Under the pieces are notes generated by a model, which was not told the DNA's origin, did not search any database, and saw nothing but the letters and a program-made list of their open reading frames with translations. Both the position numbers and the translations under genes were made by a program. From contig JBDWTN010000005.1 in assembly GCA_039984955.1 (NCBI GenBank), positions 310,001-374,000 of the forward strand: a DNA stretch of 64,000 nucleotides, read 5' to 3'. Within the stretch, counting starts at the first letter, position 1. The number at the start of each line of letters is the position of its first letter. Source of the DNA: Marinobacter alexandrii. Its GTDB lineage: Bacteria; Bacteroidota; Bacteroidia; Cytophagales; Cyclobacteriaceae. Below are positions 18,545-25,956 of this stretch, one piece after another.

Positions 18545-19132
18545 ATGACTGAACAAGAGCAAAAGGATAAGGTAAAAGAGTATTCCGAAAGACATCAGCA
18601 ATGGTCTAACCAAGCTCTCACTCAATTTGGCTATTCCACAAACCTATTCACCACAATCGGTATTGGATTTTTAGCCTACTTGATAAATGAAAGAAAAAAA
18701 TTTCCGGCTATCACAATCGATTTCGAACAATCGGTGAATTGGAGCCTATTACTGTTTGTAATTTCTGTCTGCTTAACTCTTTTAACGGTGGTATTTGGCT
18801 TAATATCCATAACCTCACGACTTTATGATATTAGGATAACTAGACATCTTGTGCTAACAAGAAAGAGGGTGATGAAAAAGCATGCAATGTACTTAACGGA
18901 TAAGCATACTGATATTTCTAACCAAAGTAAAATTGGTAATTTCTTCAGATCGTTGAACAAAATAGATTTTGTGACTGGAAACGATATTTCAAATATCCAA
19001 ACGGTCAATACTAAATTCGAAAGCTTAAGAATGCAAAGCAAATTGCTTGGAGAACTTGCATGGACAAGTCATAAACTCCAACTCGTCCTTCTACTGCTAT
19101 CAGTAATCATTTATTCAACTTTAATATTTTAA
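18545..19132 (+). CDS. membrane protein of unknown function (cassette unit 3)
   Basis: The 195-residue protein has a hydrophilic N-terminus, two transmembrane segments (about 32-48 and 64-88), a basic cytoplasmic-looking middle (TRKRVMKKHAMY), and a C-terminal hydrophobic helix (HKLQLVLLLLSVIIYSTLIF). No family recognised. The ATG is 5 nt after the start core GTTGGAGAGC (18530-18539), and the exact complement GCTCTCCAAC follows 15 nt after the stop. This makes it the clearest single-gene cassette of the block. Confidence 0.6.
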   Translation: MTEQEQKDKVKEYSERHQQWSNQALTQFGYSTNLFTTIGIGFLAYLINERKKFPAITIDFEQSVNWSLLLFVISVCLTLLTVVFGLISITSRLYDIRITRHLVLTRKRVMKKHAMYLTDKHTDISNQSKIGNFFRSLNKIDFVTGNDISNIQTVNTKFESLRMQSKLLGELAWTSHKLQLVLLLLSVIIYSTLIF

Positions 19133-19562
19133 AAATAGGGTAACTACGCTCTCCAACAGTCGCTAAAGATGCATATGCCAAAGTGGTTCTGGACTTCACT
19201 TTCAGAACGCAGCAGTTTTCTGAGACTTTTGTAGGCGTGGCGCAGATCAGCTACCCTTCCTGTTCGTCGGTACCGGATTTTGCAGTCTGGCTTCCTTCAC
19301 TGATAACCTCACGATGAACCAGCTTGCCACTTGCTAACAGGCTTCACCAACTTGCCTGTAAGGGACTTTCACCCTCTGGAATAATTTGGTATCTTCGATA
19401 CCAGTTGCCCATGCTGAGTACACACAATCGCTAAAAATCCATAGGCTTATGAGCTACTTGCAAAGAGCATTTGAATCAGATAATTTTAGAGAAACTAACA
19501 AGCGGTCAGCCTACGGATTTTAGGGGCGTTAGCAGTAATTTTCGCATTTCAAAAATCATTAC
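19133..19562 (+). repeat. spacer 3: long composite attC-like region
   Basis: 430 nt with no credible gene. It opens with end core GCTCTCCAAC (19148-19157) and CGCTAAAGATGCATATGCC. The proximal part forms an imperfect hairpin: CGCTAAAAATCCATAGGCT (19429-19447) pairs with AGCCTACGGATTTTAGGGG (19508-19526). It closes on core GTTAGCAG (19528-19535). The middle contains GGGACTTTCACCC-type sequence and looks like a decayed cassette or a long variable loop. Confidence 0.5.
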
Positions 19563-20294
19563 ATGGGATTAACTTTTTGTGGTATTGTAGTTGACAAACT
19601 ACCTGATTTTGACGGCACCAAGGACGCTGATCCCAAAAGGCTCAAAACGAAATTTCTCAAGAGGAAACTTGATAGTCTTAGTCCTTCTAAACTGTCAATT
19701 AGTTTCAAAAACAATTGTTCTATCATCTTGCTTGACATGATATTCTATAAGAACATCAGCGAAGAGGAAGAACTCACCGATTTAGAGAAAGATCTAAACT
19801 CGTTATTTCCAAATTCAAGAATACTCATCATAGTCATTAACGACACTGCTGATTTCAGTGGATTTAGTCTAATCGAAGATGGTAAAAAAATTAGAACTAA
19901 GGCAGTTGTAAGGGGGGAGAGGTTCTTGGACTATGGGGAAATATTTTCAAAGGAGATTGAACTCTATGATGAATACATGAAATCTTTAAGAAGTAATACA
20001 AGTGTCTTTGAACATCTTGAAAACCTTTACTCTCAATACAACGAATCTGAGAAGAAGAAGGCCTATTTAATGACAAGAGATAACAAATACAACCGTCTTA
20101 AACTTGAGAACAACTACAACTATACCAATGGATCGTTAGACCAATTCTTAATTGAACAAGAATTTCAAAAGATTCTTAAATGTGATTTTTTTGATCTTGA
20201 GCAAGTTGATTTTATAGAATTTGAAAGAAAGAAATTGAACTTCAAGAAAGACTCGCTTTATGAGTTTTTAAAACTTACCAATGACAATTTGTGA
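19563..20294 (+). CDS. hypothetical soluble protein (cassette unit 4)
   Basis: The 243-residue protein has no signal peptide or membrane segment. An alpha/beta N-terminal half is hinted at by alternating strands (CSIILLDMIFY, SRILIIVIND, GFSLIEDGKKIRTKAVVRGE), and the C-terminal half is charged and mostly helical with many K/E/Y/N. No motif recognised and no function assigned. ATG at 19563 follows the start core GTTAGCAG (19528-19535) by 27 nt, and the complement CTGCTAAC begins 3 nt after the stop. Confidence 0.55.
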   Translation: MGLTFCGIVVDKLPDFDGTKDADPKRLKTKFLKRKLDSLSPSKLSISFKNNCSIILLDMIFYKNISEEEELTDLEKDLNSLFPNSRILIIVINDTADFSGFSLIEDGKKIRTKAVVRGERFLDYGEIFSKEIELYDEYMKSLRSNTSVFEHLENLYSQYNESEKKKAYLMTRDNKYNRLKLENNYNYTNGSLDQFLIEQEFQKILKCDFFDLEQVDFIEFERKKLNFKKDSLYEFLKLTNDNL

Positions 20295-20309
20295 AAACTG
20301 CTAACAAAC

Positions 20310-20535
20310 GATGATGGCGCTTGGTCTTACTTAGCACTAAGCCAAAAGTCTGCTCAACATCCCGCTTATCTACCGCCAAGAACCTGATGTGCTTTCTACT
20401 TGCTCCTGCTTGTGGGAGTCCCGATAGCTATCGGGATTATCTGTATGCCGCAGTGCGCGTCTGATACTTTGAATGCACCGGCAGATAAGCTACTTTTATC
20501 GGTATTAATAAAGCTCGGAGGCCACAGCACCATAT
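20310..20535 (+). repeat. 226-bp structured repeat, copy 2 (spacer 4)
   Basis: Same architecture as 18298-18523: outer GATGATGGCGCTTGGTCTT region with the end ...CCACAGCACCATATC, middle GCTTATCTACCG (20364-20375) with CGGCAGATAAGC (20479-20490, one mismatch), and an identical centre palindrome TCCCGATAGCTATCGGGA (20419-20436). Substitutions are scattered, so the copies are old. The core that follows reads GCGATGAGC instead of GCGTTGGAGAGC. The rest of 20295-20596 holds only the unit-4 end core and the antitoxin leader. Confidence 0.75.
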
Positions 20536-20596
20536 CTGAGCGATGAGCATTTTCACCAGATCAACTTTCCAGCAATATTCTTCGTAAATTTACATT

Positions 20597-20830
20597 ATGA
20601 GAGCAGTTGAACTTAAAGCGAATCTTCATCAACTTATTGATGGAATCCAGAACTCAAATCTCCTTGAATCTCTTCATGATATTCTTTCCGAACGAAAGAA
20701 CTCCAAAGAAGGACATCTTTGGAACTCTTTAACTGACTCCCAAAAACAAGAGGTTTTAGAGGCTTATAAAGAATCTGAAGATCCAAATAACCTAACTCCT
20801 CACTCTGAAGTTCTTCGAAAATTCAAATGA
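20597..20830 (+). CDS. antitoxin of a ParDE/RelE-type addiction module
   Basis: The 77-residue protein has the length, acidic C-terminus and LTDSQKQEVLEAYKESEDPNNL pattern of the putative addiction-module antitoxins found upstream of ParE-type toxins. These bind the toxin and repress their own promoter. A near-match -7 box (TAAATTTA at 20585-20592) lies just upstream, so the pair may have its own promoter. The stop overlaps the toxin ATG (ATGA at 20827). It belongs to cassette unit 5. Confidence 0.75.
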   Translation: MRAVELKANLHQLIDGIQNSNLLESLHDILSERKNSKEGHLWNSLTDSQKQEVLEAYKESEDPNNLTPHSEVLRKFK

Positions 20831-21117
20831 GAATATTCTGGACTAAGAAGTTCCAATTCAGATTCCAAGAAATCAACACATACATTTCAACTGAATTTGG
20901 AGAGAAATCATCTTCAAAATTCAGAAATAAAGTTTTTGACTTTCTTGAACTATTGCAACGGTTTCCTGAACTAGGAACTCTAGAAGTTGCAGAAAAGAAC
21001 ATTAGGGGCTTTCATATTTCAAAGTAAACACGAATCTTCTATCGCATCAACAAAGATCATATAAGCTTACTTACATTCTTTGATAGCAGACAAGATCCAA
21101 TGAAAAAGCCACAGTAA
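20827..21117 (+). pseudogene. ParE/RelE-type toxin gene interrupted by an in-frame TAA
   Basis: The frame encodes 66 residues (MRIFWTKKFQFRFQEINTYI...IRGFHISK), then TAA at 21025-21027. The same frame then continues for 29 codons reading TRIFYRINKDHISLLTFFDS and ending MKKPQ before a second TAA (21115-21117). The second part is the missing C-terminal beta-strand pair of a ParE toxin (RxFYRI, LLTFFDxRQDP). Together they make a normal toxin of about 96 codons with one nonsense codon, most simply CAA to TAA. The truncated product should lack toxin activity, unless the codon is read through. Confidence 0.85.
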
Positions 21118-21203
21118 AGCTAAGTGCTCCTAGCTTAGTTTTTCACAGCGAGTCGCGTAGACCTAGGTTTCGGGACGTACGCACTTTAGCTAAGACGTTA
21201 AAT
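21118..21203 (+). repeat. right-edge attC-like hairpin ending in GTTAAAT
   Basis: AGCTAAGTGC (21118-21127) pairs with GCACTTTAGCT (21181-21191) with one bulge. The 86-nt length and the terminal GTTAAAT (21197-21203, fits GTTRRRY) suit an attC site. A small hairpin CTAAG...CTTAG followed by five T (21120-21143) inside it might also terminate the toxin-antitoxin transcript. It lies 7 nt from the end of the opposite-strand SprF-OmpA gene. Confidence 0.45.
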
Positions 21204-21210
21204 ACAAACA

Positions 21211-22683
21211 CTATTTTCTGATAAACACAATTTCTATCCTTCTATTTAGCTCTCTGTTCTCTTTGGTATCGTTTGGATACAAAGGTTGATTTTCTCCATA
21301 ACCAATGACGTTCATTTTAGCAGGATCAATACCTCTACTTACCAGGTAATTGTATACGGCTAATGCACGATACCTGGACAGTGAAAGATTAGTGTCAGGA
21401 GACCCAGAATTGTCTGTATGACCTTGAATTTCAATATGCAGGGACTTATGATGCCTGATGTAATTGAAGAGTTTGTCCAGCTCTTGATATGAGTCAGGAG
21501 TCAATAAATAAAGGCCTGGCTCAAATCCTATATGATCCAGAATAACGTGGGTATTATCGGAAATATTTCCAACTACATCATCCAGAGATGTATAGATTTC
21601 GCCTTCATTATTCTCAGAATCTTCTTTTTTCATAGCCTCAGATTCTATATTCAAAGAATCTGAATCTTGTTCTTCAGGCTGTTCTTTTTCAGGAGTGCCT
21701 AAAATTGAAAGAGAATCATCATTAGCTGCCTCCTCTGCTTTCTGAGTTCTATATTTTTCTATTCTTGCTCTATTTAAAGAATCCCTCCTAGCCTTAATTA
21801 CGCTATCCTTTCTATGTTGAACCAAAGCAGGAGATTCAAAATAATAAGAACCAAACAGCTCATGAGTTAGTCCCAGAGATGATCCGTTATTCTGTGGTGT
21901 CTCTACACCATAAGAAACTTTAGCTGAATTGTTGATGCGTATGCCCAATTGAAATATTGCTCCAAAATTCTCTCTGTATCCAGCAGTCAAACTTATCTTT
22001 TGATCATATGTTGTCTTTAATTGCCCTTCCAATTGATGCTGAAAGTCCTCTGTCATCCTGAAAATTACGATTGGATTCAATCTAAATTTTGGATTCTTAA
22101 GAGGCACCTTAAACGACAATGATGAATGATAATCAGAAATAGATTGAACATTAAAAGTTCTTGCGGCTAATCCTACGTCTACAAACTTGTGATATACAGA
22201 AAACCCAACTTTGTTGGTCACGGAAAGTCTTCTATCTACATTGGCAAGTTCTGGATCTACCAATTCTTCCAAGTTAAAATCATCTGTATTGATTCCACTG
22301 TAACTAAGTCCAGCATTGATACCAAATCCAATCCTCAACTTATCTGACTCAAAAAGTGTATTCGCCATGAAGAATTCAAGCTTGGTTCTATCAACTAGGT
22401 CAAAATCTTCATATTGAAAAAAGGAACCAATAGCGTGTGGGGAGTAAAACTTCCCACTACTTTTTAAAGGGTATTTGAAAAATAAGGTATTTGAAGATGG
22501 GCCAAAACCTTCCCATTGATAACGATATAGGTAGCTAACCTGCCCATTGGAACCTCCGATAAGTGAAGGATTGAAATAACCAATCAACTCCTGATGTCCA
22601 AGTAAAGTCGTTTGCTGTGCGTCTGCAGATCTAAGAGATAGCATACTCGTAACTACAGCAAGAATATATAGTCGTTTTTTCAC
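21211..22683 (-). CDS. PorP/SprF-like barrel fused to an OmpA peptidoglycan-binding domain
   Basis: The 490-residue protein has a signal peptide (to about SADAQ). A PorP/SprF-type beta-barrel (about 23-285; HQELIGYFNPSLIGGSNG, SYLYRYQWEGFGPS) is followed by a charged low-complexity linker (about 290-370) and an OmpA C-terminal domain (HTDNSGSPDTNLSLSRYRA, NRRIEIVFIRK). PorP/SprF proteins help secrete or hold partner proteins of the type IX system, and the OmpA part would tether it to the cell wall. GTG at 22683 overlaps the stop of the upstream cargo gene (TAGTG), so the two are coupled. Confidence 0.85.
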   Translation of the reverse strand: MKKRLYILAVVTSMLSLRSADAQQTTLLGHQELIGYFNPSLIGGSNGQVSYLYRYQWEGFGPSSNTLFFKYPLKSSGKFYSPHAIGSFFQYEDFDLVDRTKLEFFMANTLFESDKLRIGFGINAGLSYSGINTDDFNLEELVDPELANVDRRLSVTNKVGFSVYHKFVDVGLAARTFNVQSISDYHSSLSFKVPLKNPKFRLNPIVIFRMTEDFQHQLEGQLKTTYDQKISLTAGYRENFGAIFQLGIRINNSAKVSYGVETPQNNGSSLGLTHELFGSYYFESPALVQHRKDSVIKARRDSLNRARIEKYRTQKAEEAANDDSLSILGTPEKEQPEEQDSDSLNIESEAMKKEDSENNEGEIYTSLDDVVGNISDNTHVILDHIGFEPGLYLLTPDSYQELDKLFNYIRHHKSLHIEIQGHTDNSGSPDTNLSLSRYRALAVYNYLVSRGIDPAKMNVIGYGENQPLYPNDTKENRELNRRIEIVFIRK

Positions 22684-25600
22684 TATTTCCTAAAATAAAA
22701 GCTTCCTTTCATTGCATTACCATCAATAGAAAAGAGATAATAATATACTCCTTCACTTTTTAGGCTATTAATCAACCGATCAGATTCTTGGGTATTGTTG
22801 TAATAATTTGAATATGAGAATATCGTGGTGCCCCATGAATCTACTATACGTAATTCATTTGGTACTTGATTGTCCAAACCATTAATCTGGAATCGATCGT
22901 TCAGGCCATCCCCATTCGGGGATACAAATTTAGAAAAGGAAATATCAGTTGTCTCTTCGAACCTGATCAACTCTTCATAACTCACCTCACATCCTTCTGG
23001 GTTAGACACCACAAGCCGGATGCTTACACTATCGAGTGGATATGATTCAGGAAAATTAAACACTGCCATCCTTCCATTCGTAAAACTCAGAAAATCAAAT
23101 GGTTCCCAATTGTAAACAAAATCAGATTCTGAATCTATGTCTACAACCGCTTCGAATGGCACTCCCTTCTCTTGATTTGCAAGAACTGTCAAGTTAGAAT
23201 TAAACGAATTGATATTCTGTCGAACCTCGAGTGTATCTGAAATACCTAAGCAGCCATCATATTGCACTTCATAGTAAAAGAAGCCATTCCCATACAACAC
23301 ATCATTCGCCCCAATCATCAGATTAGGATCACTCTCACCTTCAACTGTGCTGAATTCCACCCCATCAGCACTGTAAAACCATTCATATCCGAAGGAGTTT
23401 AGATCAGGTAAACTCCCTTGAACGGCTCTTATGTTTATATCATTTCCCTGACAAAAAAGTGTATCTCCATTGACTTTTGAAGGTAGAATAAGCACATCAA
23501 GATCGTTGCTAGCAGAAAAACAGAATCCGTCTGAGTCCACCGCTAAGCATTGATATCTACCAGGTTCTGAAATGGTGTATGTAGTACCTGATGCATCAAT
23601 TAAAGTATCATAATCATCCAAAACAGGGTTATACTTTCTCCATAGGTAGGTAATATCTGGTAAGAATACCGTAGATAGATTATTAACACTTACCTCTTGA
23701 CTGACAACTTCATTGCTACAAAACAATAGTTCGCTGACCATAGGTGATTCCGAAAACACTATTTCAATATTAGGGCTTGGGTTTATCTCAACAACATGTG
23801 GGATTTCTGTACTACCAACGATGCATTCACCATCAATAACCAGAATATAAAAGTATAAGGTCAATGTTTCTGCCAGTTCAGAGCCAAAAGAGCGGGTGTC
23901 CAAAGTGATTTCTGGATTGGTTGTTTCCCCCAATTCAACGAGTTCGATGGATACTTCATCTCCATCAATTTGAAAGAAAGAGTAAAACCAAAAATATGAA
24001 GCTGTGTTGCTCTCATAATTACATTGCAACAAAACCTCATCTCCTTCGCAATATTGTTCTTCCCCTTCTATTGCCACCAAAACAAATTCAGGATCTACTG
24101 GATCGGGTATTTCAACATATACAGAGGATGTTTCTGCAGAACAAAATAGCGAGGAAGCAACAAGTTTGTAGTAACCATTTAGCGTTGCTATATAAAAATG
24201 ATTAGCACTATCTCCTGGCGCATTCACAAAATTCTCATCGTCAATACTATACAACCATTGATAACTAGATACTGATTCACTTCCCTCTCCAAACAGTAAA
24301 ATACTTGGAATATCATCACAAGCAATTGCTTCTCCATCTTCTATGTTGGTAATCTCCACTGTAGGAAGGTCGAAAGCAATTACATTGAAGGGTTGAGATA
24401 AATCCGTACATCCATTTTTGGTTACTTCTAAGAAATATGTGCCACCATTGTAACCCTCGTCAACATTGATGTTCAAGGTATCGTCTGTACTGACTTCAAT
24501 GAGTAAATCAGTTGCTTCATCCAGTTGCTTCCAAGAATAGGCATCTGCAGTCTTGTCATAAGAAGTGAATTCCAGTTCCTCTCCTAGACATGCAGGTATA
24601 AATGGATCACTATATGCTAAGGCATTTCCAAGCAGAGGAAGTGGAAAGGCAGTATCTGCAAATATTCCATTAGTTAGACTTTGACAGGCTTCACCCGCAA
24701 TTGTATCAGTTACTATTGCAAAAATAAGCCCGCCCTCGTCAGGAATTCCGCCGTTTTGAGGAAGCAAATTTCCTTCATCTTGCGTTAGGATAGTTTCATC
24801 TCCACCGCCAATAGATGTAAGCAATATTTGCGGGAAGTCAATAATCAATCGTTCTGGTCCCCCAACTCCAGCATATGATTTTAGACTGTCTTGTGAAAGA
24901 AAACTAGAGTGATTGATACTAGCCCAAACCACTTCTATTCCTAAAGAACTAGTTGAAAACTGAAGCGTCCTCTCAGATACAAGATCATCACCACAATAAA
25001 AGAAATCATTCTGATTGATTAAAGGATCGATGTGACTTATAGTGCCGTTCGGTATAGCTCGCCAGTAAACCGCAATGGTGGTGTCATTCGAACAATTTTG
25101 TTCAGTAATTGTCAACCTGTAGTAGGCTGTGTCGTAAGACTGAACAGTAGGCTTGTCTACAGTTATACTTTGTGCAGTACTGATTTCTGTGAAGATTACA
25201 CTATCCAAAGATTCTTCCCATCGAAAAGTCGTAAAAGACCGACCATAGGTACTTGTAAGGGTAACTTGATCGTCCCCAACTATACCAGGATCATAACAAT
25301 GGGCCACAGATTCGATAAACTCAACGATGCTGGTATTCGAAACTTCTACTTCACTAGAAATAGCACGACATCCAGTTGAATCTGTCGCAATAACGCGATA
25401 AAAACCAGCTTCCAATGCTATTAATGTGATCGAATCACTTGAAACAGTGTTGAGGTTCTCGAAGGTTGATTCACCAAGTTCATTGGGCACAAGAATTTGC
25501 CATTGGTAATTTTCAATCGAATCCATTTCAGTCACTATATCCAAGTAGGCTTCTCCACAAATTTCTATCTCCGGTTGCTGAAGAATAGAGGCCTCATTTA

Positions 25601-25940
25601 GAATTTCTGCCAAAACAAATGTGTATGGACTAATTGAATTTCCTACCCTAACACGAACGGCAAATCTTTTATCAGCTATTAAAAAAGGAGTAATAAACTG
25701 TGACCTGCCTGTTGACCCATCAAGCGATCCAAGAAATTGAAGTCCATTACTTTCGGTTGACTCATACCACTCAAACTGAAGATCATTATCGTTTATACTA
25801 CTCGTAGCAGCAAGTGTGAGAAAACCAGCACCACATGAAACAACATTCTGACTCTCGGGCGCATTCAAGTTTTGAACATCCTGCCCATGTAACAGGATTG
25901 GAATTATTAGAATTAATATTAATAGGAGAGTTCTATTCAT
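22683..25940 (-). CDS. large secreted Ig-like repeat protein with T9SS type B (gliding-associated) C-terminal domain
   Basis: The protein (1085 residues) starts MNRTLLLILILIIPILLHGQ, a signal peptide. I chose ATG at 25940; the longer frame to 26057 would run through the metG 3' end. Several repeats of the YQWxxSxDxxxF...G.Y.L.A......C type resemble Ig/PKD-like surface domains. The last about 85 residues (FSKFVSPNGDGLNDRFQI to GSFYFRK) are the gliding-motility/CHU-type CTD that directs type IX export. It is 16 nt downstream of metG and coupled to the SprF-OmpA gene, its likely outer-membrane partner. Probably a surface adhesin. Confidence 0.85.
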   Translation of the reverse strand: MNRTLLLILILIIPILLHGQDVQNLNAPESQNVVSCGAGFLTLAATSSINDNDLQFEWYESTESNGLQFLGSLDGSTGRSQFITPFLIADKRFAVRVRVGNSISPYTFVLAEILNEASILQQPEIEICGEAYLDIVTEMDSIENYQWQILVPNELGESTFENLNTVSSDSITLIALEAGFYRVIATDSTGCRAISSEVEVSNTSIVEFIESVAHCYDPGIVGDDQVTLTSTYGRSFTTFRWEESLDSVIFTEISTAQSITVDKPTVQSYDTAYYRLTITEQNCSNDTTIAVYWRAIPNGTISHIDPLINQNDFFYCGDDLVSERTLQFSTSSLGIEVVWASINHSSFLSQDSLKSYAGVGGPERLIIDFPQILLTSIGGGDETILTQDEGNLLPQNGGIPDEGGLIFAIVTDTIAGEACQSLTNGIFADTAFPLPLLGNALAYSDPFIPACLGEELEFTSYDKTADAYSWKQLDEATDLLIEVSTDDTLNINVDEGYNGGTYFLEVTKNGCTDLSQPFNVIAFDLPTVEITNIEDGEAIACDDIPSILLFGEGSESVSSYQWLYSIDDENFVNAPGDSANHFYIATLNGYYKLVASSLFCSAETSSVYVEIPDPVDPEFVLVAIEGEEQYCEGDEVLLQCNYESNTASYFWFYSFFQIDGDEVSIELVELGETTNPEITLDTRSFGSELAETLTLYFYILVIDGECIVGSTEIPHVVEINPSPNIEIVFSESPMVSELLFCSNEVVSQEVSVNNLSTVFLPDITYLWRKYNPVLDDYDTLIDASGTTYTISEPGRYQCLAVDSDGFCFSASNDLDVLILPSKVNGDTLFCQGNDINIRAVQGSLPDLNSFGYEWFYSADGVEFSTVEGESDPNLMIGANDVLYGNGFFYYEVQYDGCLGISDTLEVRQNINSFNSNLTVLANQEKGVPFEAVVDIDSESDFVYNWEPFDFLSFTNGRMAVFNFPESYPLDSVSIRLVVSNPEGCEVSYEELIRFEETTDISFSKFVSPNGDGLNDRFQINGLDNQVPNELRIVDSWGTTIFSYSNYYNNTQESDRLINSLKSEGVYYYLFSIDGNAMKGSFYFRK

Positions 25941-25956
25941 GAAAAGATATGAATTG

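Larger units (their letters stand above)
16944..21203 (+). mobile_element. integron-like gene-cassette array without integrase (putative)
   Basis: Five units of one or two small plus-strand genes lie between structured spacers. Unit starts: GTTGTGGAGC (16944), GTTGTGAGCC (17746), GTTGGAGAGC (18530), GTTAGCAG (19528), and a degenerate GCGATGAGC (20540). Units 1, 3 and 4 end with the exact reverse complement of their own start just after the last gene (GCTCCACAAC 17494, GCTCTCCAAC 19148, CTGCTAAC 20298). In integrons the first bases of a cassette complement its own R'' core in just this way. The right edge has GTTAAAT (21197-21203), which fits GTTRRRY. No integrase or transposase is in the window, and the spacers (about 180-430 nt) exceed ordinary attC length, so the assignment is inferred. 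Confidence 0.6.

Noticed and set aside
19133-19562. Group II intron or IS remnant
   Set aside because: No reverse transcriptase or transposase fragment was seen in any frame; the inverted repeats fit attC-like hairpins better.
20827-21027. 66-residue toxin as a complete gene
   Set aside because: The downstream same-frame sequence restores the rest of a ParE toxin, so the short ORF is better read as a truncated product.
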